Assembly: GCF_028453695.1 (NCBI RefSeq)
Contig: NC_135779.1
Span: forward strand, 5,964,831 to 6,028,830
From: Augochlora pura
Taxonomy: Eukaryota; Arthropoda; Insecta; Hymenoptera; Halictidae
DNA: 64,000 bases
Direction: 5' to 3'
The position numbers were made by a program, and so were the translations under genes. Below, one piece after another: positions 47,024-57,258 of this stretch (its first letter is position 1; every line of letters begins with the position of its first letter). The notes beneath the pieces were generated by a model. It was not told the origin of the DNA and ran no database searches. It worked only from the letters and a program-made list of their open reading frames with translations.

Positions 47024-49690
47024 GTAAGCTCGAATACCTCCACTCTCTAAAAAGGTTTCTCTACGTACGACTCTCGCGGAAATATCGAGCTCGAGTTTTT
47101 CGCGCGGCACCAGTCGTAACCTGGCAAACAAAGACATTAGTAACTTTTTTGAGTCACTTCCGGTAGGGGGGTTGGCCACATCGACCGTGAAATAGCTTCC
47201 TCCGCTGTGCAACATCGTGGTTCATGAATAAGTGAAAGATGCCCGTAGTGTTAATAAATGCGATATCTGGTAAACGAATTTCACGAAGACGCGCAACGTC
47301 TTTTGACTAAATTGATGCCAGTTGCGTCATTTCGATTGTAATCGTCGCACGATAAAGCCGTGAACGACGCGTGTAAACACAGCTCCGTGTTCTTTATCTT
47401 CCCGGAGCAAATCGGATCGTTTATGGCACGGAGATCTGTGTCGCGCAGAGTCGATTCCACGCGATAATTTATTTAAGAGAGTCCGGAGTCGTTAGCGCGG
47501 AATTACGGACGGGCGATGGTATTTTTACGGGCGGCCGTCGCGTGTATCGTGACCGGATGTTTGAGGTTACGTATGAGAGAATCAACCGGCTTCGTGTTTG
47601 ACGCCCTCCCATCCGCGTACCCGCCGGGACGTTTATTATATTTTACGTAATGTTTTGGTTGTTCCGCGCGGGTATTTTTCTTTCCGCGTAAAGAGAACAG
47701 TCCGCGCTCCGCCGTCTAGACTGCCCCGGCGTCTGCAACGGTTTTCGTTACGGCCTGTACAGGTTAGGTTAGGGTTGCTCTCGGGGAAGTATCGTTATTA
47801 TTGCCCGCCCTATAACCTTGTTTCCGTCCGGTTCGAGTACGGTGGTGTTTCATTCCACTCTCGGCTTGTTTATCGGTATACCGACCGAGATCTCGCTGGA
47901 AAAATGTCGAAAGCGTCGCCCTGTTATTATTAGAACACCGTTAATGTCATACTCACTTGTCACTAAATCTTGATAGTCGTAGCACCCTTATGTTTACGTT
48001 TGAAGATTGAAATATTCGATCTTGGAACTACACTAAACATTTCTAGCATTTTTTATTCTTCGCTTCTCACGAGAAATTTTTAAGGACATTTCCTCATTAT
48101 TAGCAATCGTTTGCTCAACGATTCTCGTAAGAGTTATTCAAAGAGAATATCGAAATAAATATTCCACGAAATAATTATACGTAATGAGTATTTAAGTAGC
48201 TCGTGTCTGATTCACCGTCTACGTCATTCTGACGTATAAAAAGAAAAGCTCCGCTGCCAATCTTGACGTATCTCTATCGCGACGGATGAAAGAGTCTCGT
48301 CGGCCGGGCGTGATGGCATATTCATGAGTCATCCGGTTTTTTAACGTGGTCAGCTCGTGGAATCAACCGCGAGAACCAGAACCAGAAAAACAAATTGAGA
48401 GTCTGAAAAACTTCTCGAGAACGGCACCATAAAGATTTCATTGCTTGTATCGGCGGTTATGCTTAATCAACGGTATCGTATAGGCCACGCGACTTCAAAC
48501 GTAAACACGGGCCACATAAAAAACTTGAGCGTTTCCAAGGGCAGATATTGAGGTTTCTTCGATTAAAAAACAGTAACGTAACGCTATATCCACCGTAGAG
48601 TAAACGCGACCGTGATTTATGTGAATGGCAAGAATGACTTTGTTTTGACGTCTCAGCCATTTGTATAATTTTAGTATGTTTGAATCGAGGAGATATAAAG
48701 AGGTTCTTCTAGTGTCAACAATTTTAAGGAAAATGCGAAGTTTGTTAGAATGATCGATGTAGACATTTAGCAATAGAAATGGTGGAATAAAATTATGTTG
48801 TAAAAAGCAACAAGCTATATAAAATTATATAGATTGAAGGACCCATACCTAATAGCGAATTAGAAAGAATCAAAGGCACCAAATTCGAACCGGACGCGAT
48901 TTCCGCTCTGCGGAGAGCGCAATGTATCATTGTGTCCCGGGTGCAATTAAAAGGCCTGTAATTCTGGAAGCGGTGGGCCATGGGGTCCGGTAGAGTCGCG
49001 TTTCGGTGTCCGAGGGACACGACGGTGGTTTGCGGCTGCCTCCCGAGTTAACAATGCCCGACGGTGGTCGGGTTGTCTTTACCAAGTTGCTATTGCGCAG
49101 GACGGTTCATCGAGCGTCAACCTTGGCGTGACCCCCGACGAAAAACGTCAGGGTCAACGTAGCTGTAAATAACCGGCATCGGATCCACGATCTTCCGTGC
49201 ATACACACACATAAATACAGACACACACCATACCGAGTGCCATAAAAGAGAAACAGGAGGATAGGCTCGCCGGGGCGCGCCGATGTCACGGCCGGTCAAG
49301 GTCTCAGCGTCGGATCGGCGAATGATCGAACGATGGTCGACGTGATATAATGAGAATCCGGTCCACGAAAAATCCTGCCATCTTAGACTTGTACCCGCGT
49401 TTTCTACCGGCCAACGGCCAATCATACGGAAGACAATAAACAAACGACTAAATCGCCCTTCGTGGACGGGGCGATATCGATGTCCCTCGGAGATCATCGG
49501 CCGCAGACCGTGAAACAGAAACAGAGTGCCGCGTAACCGATCGGGCCCCCACGCATGCGGTAGCCCGCGTTCCCCGGTGCTTCCTAGGGGAACCCAATCA
49601 ATTTCCTCGGCGTGCCAGAGAGCAGCAAACCCTGAGCCGTGGAGCTGCTTCGCGGTAACAAGCGACGCGAGCCGACCTCTCGACCGGGCA
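47024..49690 (+). other. Presumed intron or upstream region of the 49.8-kb exon
   Basis: Mixed-composition DNA without convincing coding exons. The minus-strand frames between 49.1 and 50.1 kb are shadows of the plus-strand exon and its GC-rich flank. Confidence 0.35.
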
Positions 49691-49709
49691 GTGGTCAGGA
49701 TGTGCCAGA

Positions 49710-49738
49710 CGACCAGCACCACCACCACCATCACCACC
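49710..49738. repeat. CAC/CAT triplet run upstream of the exon
   Basis: CAC/CAT triplets in the same frame as the exon would encode seven His. They are either part of a longer coding exon or leader sequence. Confidence 0.7.
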
Positions 49739-49824
49739 CGGTAGCTTCGTTGCCGGGCCTCGTCGCGATCCTCAGCCCCTGGAGGAGGAAGAAACGCGGC
49801 CGTTTCAAGGATCGTTCCTCGACC

Positions 49825-50131
49825 ATGTCCATAAGGGTCAGCGGCGTCTATCTGGTGCCCAGCACCGGCGCCAACGAAGGCAACAACGAGAAAACGAACA
49901 ACCTGTCGACGGAGAACAATCTCCATCAGCAGCACCACCATCATCATCATCACGCGACCAAGACGGTCACTATAGTGGCGGGCCCGCAGAGGAGCAACAG
50001 TCTGGATTACTTGAATTTTGAGGAGAAGCGACAGATCATCGCGTCGTCGTTGTCTCTCAGCGATTTTTTGGCCCACGGACCCGCCGCCGCCGCGGCCGCC
50101 GCGAAGGAAGTCGCGGCCAACACTGTTATTG
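49825..50131 (+). CDS. 5' coding exon of a long-intron gene, His- and Ala-run protein
   Basis: ATG at 49,825 follows ACC, a good start context, and opens 102 codons plus one base, ending at ATTG/GTGAGT, a near-consensus donor. The peptide starts MSIRVSGVYLVPSTG and continues with an Asn-rich linker. It has seven His at residues 37-43, TVTIVAGPQRS, then a block that looks conserved (SLDYLNFEEKRQ and SSLSLSDFL, residues about 59-82), followed by seven Ala at 87-93. The frame is open upstream to a TGA at 49,633, with a second His run (codons for HHHHHHH near 49,712), so the exon may begin earlier and be spliced from a leader exon. The second half looks like a globular or binding motif within a disordered scaffold; a cytoskeletal or scaffold role is only a guess. 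I do not recognise the family with certainty. No partner exons were found downstream in the window. Confidence 0.65.
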
Positions 50132-52444
50132 GTGAGTGCCATGGGCTAGTTTTTTATGGAGTTATATGGTTGTGCATCTGGACGATGATTTTACATTATA
50201 AGAATAATATTAGTAATAAGGTATCTGTTTATTTATATGGAGAAGGCTTTCGTGATACGATTTTGTGTCGCGCAAGTAGCATAAAGAGGTGATGCAACAA
50301 AAAACAAACTAGGGGATGAAATAGGAACCAAGATAATTAATTTTATCAGGGATGAATTTTTATAATAGGGAACAATCTATTTAATTTTTCTTTCTTTTAT
50401 TTATCATCCCAAAAGGATTAGTTAATCTGTCGATGTATATCAAAATTTACGGATCACTGTTATGCAATAACTGAAAAACGTGTTACTACCTTAAAACTAG
50501 GTTTAAAATAGCTATTAACGATTCTATATAACAGTAACTATTACAAATTAATCTATAAAAATAAAATCCATAATAAATACAGTAAAATTGAAGTAACAAC
50601 AAATAGAAAAAGAAAAATTACGAAGGAAGCGAGAAGTTATATAAAGTAGGTCAAATTCCATTAAATGGTTATCGCAAAATAGCCGAAAGCCCGTATTTCT
50701 ACCAATCCCATAAATTCGATACAGCCCCCTCGTTCAGACACATACCAAACTAGACTTAGCGATTGGTCTGGCCTGATCAAAGAGCGTAGAATCTGCAGAC
50801 TTCCCCGCGGAAGCTGCGAGAGATTTCATCTGGCAAAGACGAGCGAGCAGTCGGGAGAAGCGTAAAGCTCCTAAGGACCCGGGGCATCTCGTTACCCGAC
50901 CCAATCGAGTGTTAGTTACGCTAAACATTATCGTTCAGTGAACAGAAACACCCGGTTCTCGTTACGAGCCACTCGACAGCCCCCGAAGAGCGTCGAACAG
51001 CCGGAGAATTCCCCCAAGTTCGGTCACGATCTTACGGGTCGGGTAAATTGCAGTGGCACGGCTCTCTCACGGTTTCGACGGTACGCGCGACAATAATCGA
51101 TATCAATTGCCGTCCATTATCGGCGTTCTTCCGACGCACGGCAGCTGCGCGCGTAATCTGCGACCGGCTCGATGCGTGCGCCCGAGAGCGGCGGGGCGCG
51201 ATTTAGGGGTTGGAGCTCGCGGAAAAGAGCGAACGACAGGGGTGGCAGCGGCGCGCGACTCCGATAAGCGACACCGCAGTGTCGAGAGCGATCGCGAGAG
51301 GAACCTTCTTGTAAACAAACCCTAAGGAGTACAGTGCTCCGGGCACACGTGGTTTTTTCCCCCGATCTTACGCGCTTCCGTTTACTTCCTCGGAGCCGGC
51401 GTTATCTCGCCGGGTCATCGGTCCGTGCGCGAGCAAGGGACAAAGGAAGGCGGGACAGAGGAAGACGCGGAAACGCGAAAGAGTGTAACAGAGCCGTAGT
51501 AGGTAGGAAGGGACGAGACCAGGGGTTTTTCTTCCTCCTTTGTCTTCCCTACGGACGGTTCGCGCGAAGGGAGCTTTGTTATCGCGCTTCCCACGAAAAG
51601 TTTGCGCCCATTGTCGCGGCCGGCTTTTTGTTTTCGCGGAACGCTCCGGGGCCCTCTGATAGATCGTTAGGCCTCGTTGCCTTTGATCGCTCGCTCGTGG
51701 CGCCCGTGGTTTCTTCGCCTGCCCCCTCCGGCCGACAGTCCTACATCCTAGACGTCGGTAGACCCGTGTTTCTTTCTTTATTAACGCTTTCACCGTCCGC
51801 CCCGGGACTCGTCCAATTCCGCGCCAGCTTTCGTCCATTCCGAGGCTTCGCGCGCGCGCGCGCGCGCGGATGTCTCCGCCGAGCATTGTCTCGGAAATAC
51901 GAACGAAAGTTCGCGCCGACCGTTTCCTTATCGGAACCGTGGGGACAGGTTTTTGGGGCAGCGAACTTCCATCGTCTGGGATCTTGAAGTTTCTTCCGTC
52001 GCCGTGGGGCCCTCCGGGGACACGGCGATACAATGTTTACCTCGAATGCCATGCTCGAAGTCCTTCAGCGCGCGCGCTCGAGACTACGCTGATTCAGCCG
52101 GAGGCTGTTGTGCATAACCACTCGGCCACCTAGAAAGTGGTTTCCGGGAACAGTCCGCCCTTGTTCGACGGCGAGCCTCGGGGAAAGGACTCGAACAAAT
52201 GAATCACTGTTCTCGAATTTCTCGATGGTGCTGAGCGCTTGACCGTGTTCCAGCGCGCGTTCGGTTGGCTCGTGAGTAGCCGATACCTAATCGGATCGGG
52301 AACATGACCTGCGCTTGGTAGGTGGTTCTTGTAATAATTCTACTTCGGCGTATTTGATGACTTGTTTCTGATAATTGAACGGTGTCTTTATAATGAAATA
52401 AATAAATAATTGATAGCGCGATAAGAGGAGAAGGAAATAAGATA
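50132..52444 (+). other. Presumed intron 1, with a CpG-rich block at 50.9-52.3 kb
   Basis: The intron starts GTGAGT. The CpG-rich block is open on both strands without recognisable protein, and contains CTC/GTGAGTAG, a donor-like word near 52,272. It could be an alternative promoter with an untranslated exon. A (CG)n tract lies at about 51,850-51,869. Confidence 0.35.
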
Positions 52445-52559
52445 TTAACCCCAGTAGCAATTTTTTAAATATTAATAAATTTGATGAAGATTACTTTGAA
52501 ACGTGGCATGATAATTTTGAGAGTCGCCTTAGAGTCGCTATTCGACCGCAAAGGGTTAA
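52445..52559. mobile_element. Internally deleted TTAA-family element
   Basis: Starts TTAACCCC and ends TTCGACCGCAAAGGGTTAA. The right 70 bp closely match the copy at 32.7 kb (AACGTGGCATGATAATTTT), and GAGTCGCCTTAGAGTCGC is a small local duplication. The left half of the element is missing. Confidence 0.65.
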
Positions 52560-52825
52560 GGGTTTAGGATTTTAAGGGCGTACGACTTGGTGTAATTAGG
52601 ACTTTATCTGCACTGAGGAGCGTAACCATAGCCCCACCCCTATTTTTTAGCATATCGGACATATTAAAATATAAAAGAGTCTATTATATAAGATAAATGT
52701 GTCCTCATCATACAGAACATTGTAACGATAGCGATGCTGCTCAAAAACAATAAAGGGTGGTGCTACAGTGATGCTCTCCCCGGTGTAACTCTTCGATTGT
52801 CTAATCCTCGAATATTTAGTACCCC

Positions 52826-52985
52826 TCGCGTCTAGGATTTGAGTATCCTAGGGCCTCGAGTATCCAAGGACTTAGACTATCCAAGGGCTTCGAGCGTCTA
52901 GGGCTTCGAGTGTGCTAGGACTTCGAGCATCAAGGACTCGAGGCGTCTACGGCATCGAGCGCCTAGAACTTCGAGCAGCGAAGCA
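52826..52985. repeat. ~17-19-bp repeat (CTTCGAGCGTCTAGGG type)
   Basis: About eight imperfect copies of a unit with TCGAGTATCCTAGGGC, TCGAGCGTCTAGGGCT and AGGACTTCGAGC variants. Confidence 0.75.
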
Positions 52986-54081
52986 GCGAATTTCGAGGAA
53001 AAATCCCGGGGATCCGAAGCTTCCCTCAGCAAAGGGTACCATCCTGGATATATCTTCTCTCAGTCCCGGGGAAAATTGGCCCTCGGTCCTCGCGCAGCTG
53101 GTGTCTATCCGCCGCATACTTTCCATCGGGCGGGCCTTGTTCATGCAACACGTGTTCGAAAGTAACCAACTAGAGGCTGCGCGCGAACGGTGAATCGCGC
53201 TCGAGGCACGTCTCTGTCCTACGTGTTTGTTCACGGCGCGTCACCGCTGATACACCGTGTGCATCTAGGCGGTGTTCGCGACGCACACGTGCATCGCTGG
53301 GACCGCGGAACAGCGCTGCGCCAACCTGGCCGGATGAATTTGCATGCGGAACGGTCGCGCTTTAATATTAGGTTGCCGGCGCGAGAGATCTCTCTGTCCG
53401 GCGACGCCTTCCGCTGATTTTTCCTGCCAGCTGATACCATAAGCCACGCTCTGGCTACACCCCCCTCCCCGGCGCCCGTTACTTATGATTCAATCCTGGA
53501 AGTTTCGAGCAGCTGCGATTCTGGCACGGAAACATTTTTTTCTCTCGGGTGACAGTTCTCTCCGGAGTTGGACAGTTCGGATTCAGAATTTCCAGTCCTC
53601 CTCGTTTTAATAATGCTGGTAGTTTCGGTGTAATTTAATGGCATTTCAATCTGAGTCTTGAATTCCCCCACTTTTACAATGCGCCCGCGGATCCGACAAA
53701 ACAGCAGTGCGCATCTAAACGATATTTGTACAGCGGTAGTAATTTATCGGGAATTGTTGGAGCGTGCGAAATGGCGGCGGCGGCGGCTGCAGTTTATCGG
53801 TTGCAACCGCGACGCGAAAATTTCGTCTGCACGGACGCGCCGCGCACTGTCTTCTAGCGCGGCTTGCGTAACCCGGCGTGTTGCCTTGTTCGCGTTTCAT
53901 TCTTATTGCACCGCGTCGTGCCGCGACTGAATCTAATTTCTTGAAACAGAAATGTGGGATACGTGCGCCAGAGAGAGAGCGAGAGAGAGAGGGGGAGAGA
54001 ATCTATGGTTCGCCAGGGTCCCATGCGTACGCGTTGCTCGGATTTTATAGAGTGGATCCAAACAGGATGGGAAAGACAGGG
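52986..54081. other. Non-coding stretch
   Basis: CpG-rich. Open frames near 52.9-53.2 kb occur on both strands with no motif. A (GA)n run lies at about 53,965-53,998. No exon for the upstream gene was identified. Confidence 0.4.
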
Positions 54082-54364
54082 TTAACACTTTAAGGACCGG
54101 TGATTTGGCAGAAATAATTTAGCTCGATGTTACGCTTTCTATTTTGATTTCATTAATTTTATTAATCGCGACAGGTATTTGATATTTAAAAAACTATATA
54201 ATTATTATTATCATTAAAATTATATAATAGTATCGAAGCTAACGGTAGCACGTTTGTCTCAATAATAGGTATTAAATTATTGGTCACCGTGACAACCGAT
54301 TCACTGGTTCGCAGCCGTTCTGGTTAAAAGCCGATTCAAAGGCTACCGATCGGTAAAGTGTTAA
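54082..54364. mobile_element. Second TTAA-flanked MITE type (ACACTTTA termini)
   Basis: TTAACACTTTAAGGACCGG at the left and CCGATCGGTAAAGTGTTAA at the right give an 11-bp perfect inverted repeat that includes TTAA, extended by a partly matching CCG/CGG segment. The interior is AT-rich without an open frame. The termini differ from the CCCTTTGC family, so this is a separate family with the same target preference. Confidence 0.6.
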
Positions 54365-54895
54365 TAACGCGGTTACGTTTTACAGTCGGCGCGTTTTATA
54401 ACAACGGATCGCCTTTTGTAATAACGGATCGCGTTTCTTCGAATCGAAGTTCGTTTTCGTTGCACGCCCTGCGATTCCCTGCTCTCCGAATCGCGTATCC
54501 GATGGTTAGACGATTTAACGAATCGTTGTGCTCGCCCTTGCGCGCACCTGCATATCGGTCCGCGTTAATTGACGATGAATAAACGGCACCGTAACACCGA
54601 AGATGGAAACGACTTAACGACTAGTGCAGCAGTCGGTGCTCGGATTCGATCTTTTTTCCTTCTCTCGTTATCTCGATCGACGCGATTGCGGGAGATCGTT
54701 CGTTTGAATAGAATGATCGCACGCAATCTTAATGCCGGGCAATTAATGCAACGCAACCGCGACTGCTCGCGATAACTATCCACGTAAAATGATAATAATT
54801 AGCGTAATCGCGGGTACACGGGCAACGTCTCCTGAATATTCAACGCGAAATTTCTAACACGTCGATGCAGAGTAATCGACGCGTTTGAGCAATCT
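54365..54895. other. Non-coding stretch
   Basis: Moderate GC. No gene recognised. Confidence 0.45.
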
Positions 54896-54896
54896 G

Positions 54897-55605
54897 TGGA
54901 GAGTGTCTTCGAATGCCTTGGAATGTTTTTGAATGACTTTGAATGTTTTTGAATGTCTTTGAATGTCTTTGAATAGCTTTGAATGTTTTTAGAATGGCTT
55001 CGAATGTCTTTGAATGTCTTTGAATGCCTTTGAATGTTTTTGAATGTTTTTGAATGTCTTCGAATGTCTTCGAATGTCTGTGAATGTCTTTGAATGTCTT
55101 TGAACATCTCCAAATGTCTGTGAATGTCTTTGAACGTCTCTGAATGTCTTCGATGTCTTTCAATGTCTTGGAATGTCTGTGAATGTCTTCGAATGTCTTT
55201 GAATGTCTTCAAATGTCTTTGAACCTCTTCTATAGTATTCTAATCTCCTTGAACGTCTTCAAATATCTTCCAATGTCTTTGAATTACTTTGAATAACTTC
55301 AAATGTCTTCTAATATCTTTGAACGTTTTCCAAATTATTCTAATGTCTTTAAATGTCTTCAAATGTGTTTGAATGTCTTCAAATGTCTTCAAATGTCTTC
55401 TAATATCTTCGAATGTCTTCTAAAGTCATTGAATGTCTTCCAATGTATTCCAAAGTCTTTGGATGTCTTCTAACGTCTTCTAAAGTCTTCGAATACCTCC
55501 TAATATCTTCGAATGCTTCCTAATGTCTTCGAATATCTTCGAATGTCTCTTAATGTCCTCGAACGTCTCCTAATACCCCCGATCGCCTTCGAACGTCTTT
55601 GTTCC
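54897..55605. repeat. 10-bp tandem repeat (GAATGTCTTT), ~700 bp
   Basis: Some seventy units of GAATGTCTTT and variants (GAATGTCTTC, AAATGTCTTC, GAATGTTTTT) keep a strict 10-bp register over long stretches. Three units make a 30-bp, ten-residue repeat. This keeps one minus-strand frame open and yields false proteins with KTFKDIQRHS repeats. Confidence 0.92.
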
Positions 55606-57023
55606 CCGAACTCCACGGAAACACATTCTACGCGTCTGATCGATCGAAGATTAACCGTCGAGAACGGGAACGCAAACACGGCCGCGATAATGTCCCGATC
55701 AGAATGTATCAAAAGCCGATGGCCTCGATGAAAAGCTCTCGAATCTCGCCAGATAGGAAATTCCGGCTATTCGGATATCGGCGGGCACCGGGATTCATCG
55801 CGGTTGATGAGCAATCCCGCCCGGCGGATTCATCGATCCCGCGGATCGCAAATCCTCCCCGGATGTTACCCCCCCCCCCCCGTATCCGAGTCAAGCCTCT
55901 CGCTGCTAAATAAATATTCCATTAAATCGCCAAGCCGCCACTTCGCCAAACAAAATTCCGCGTATAATCTTCCGGCAAATTAGCCTCGGACGCCGCGTAA
56001 TTGTTTCATTTCGATATCGTTTCCTGCCGAGTTATCTCGCCCTGTCGCGATAGTTATTAATTTATTTAAGAGAATTACGGTTGTACGAAGTTCTTCGTCT
56101 TTGTTAAAAATGATGGAGATGCTTGCAATTTTGAGTGGTTGGTTATAGTGAATTTTAATTCTTCAGTTTATGCATCGAAGATTTAATTAATGGAAAAAGG
56201 GAATGGTACATTCCATTTCCATTGAGTGGAAAATATATTCCAATTTTTTTATTTGTGCGTGATCGAATCACATGGTTCTACGTGTTCAACTATTGCGAAA
56301 TTAATTTCGTTTCTCCATATAAATAGCTTAAGAAAAGCCTGAAAGCCTTCTGTTACAATAATCTAATGATACTAAAATAAATCCCAAACCTTCTCACACT
56401 TAACATAATACACTATTCAATGAATTCTCGGACATTTTACGCAAAAATAATATTTAACCCAGGGATAGTGATTCAGGATACAATAAACTGCTCCCAAAGC
56501 AAAGAAACTCAATTTTATCTCTCTCACAGATCACGCGACGTTTCGAATATCTTTTCACGATCATGACGAGCACCACGGCGGTGGGAAAACGGCCTCGCAT
56601 AATAGACCACCCTGTATACACCGCGAGCAGCGAAAGGATTAAACGAGGGCGTGTCGCGGACTCCCGTTTCGCGGAGGAATTCCTCCTCGCCGTTTGCGAA
56701 GCTTTGCGCGCTGTTTGGGCACGTGGCGAGTGTCCGAGCACGCTTGCTCCTTTTTTCCGCGCTCGCGCGAATTCCCGCGAGGAAAACCGTCCCGGGTCCG
56801 CGCGATCTTGGAAAGATAATGGCGACCGCGCCTTCGCGACGTTGCCGCGCGATCGCACGGCCGGCGGACGCGGCCGACGATCAATCATCCCGTGACGCGT
56901 GATTCGTCATTAGCACTTGCCAGTCGAATTTTGCAACAGATGTACATGGAAACCGGACTCGTCTATCCGCTCGATCAACCGGCAGGCGTCGTTGATCTTC
57001 TACGGCCGCCGGGGTCGGCTCGA
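55606..57023. other. Non-coding stretch
   Basis: CpG-rich, then AT-rich, then CpG-rich at 56.5-57.0 kb, with a C run at about 55,869-55,880. Open frames at 56.45-56.9 kb on both strands are compositional. No gene. Confidence 0.45.
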
Positions 57024-57258
57024 TTAACCCTTTGCGCTCGGCGATATTTCCAAATCTAGAACCATTTTCGATGACCTATGGTGTCTATTTATTTTTTTTA
57101 TTATTTTATGTGATTCATTGTTGCGATTTAGGTACAGAAAATTGACTCTTCGCGACAGTTATACTTTCTAGAATTTCTTAAAAAATAAATAGATTTGATG
57201 GTGTTAGAATTTTAATGGAATATTAGATAATAATCTTGAGCGGTGCTTCAAAGGTAAA
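57024..57258. mobile_element. Degenerate TTAA-family element
   Basis: Starts TTAACCCTTTGCGCTCGG. The interior shares GACTCTTCGCGACAGTTA and AAATTTGATG-type words with family members (GTGACTCGCGCAACAATTA at 3.2 kb). The right end is eroded to GGTGCTTCAAAGG, so the right boundary is approximate. Confidence 0.5.

Noticed and set aside
49117..50142. 341-codon minus-strand frame
   Set aside because: Antisense shadow of the plus-strand exon and its GC-rich flank; it lacks splice signals and domains, whereas the plus frame ends at a consensus donor.
51334..52133. Long overlapping frames on both strands
   Set aside because: CpG-rich DNA with few stops; Arg-rich translations on both strands and no motif.
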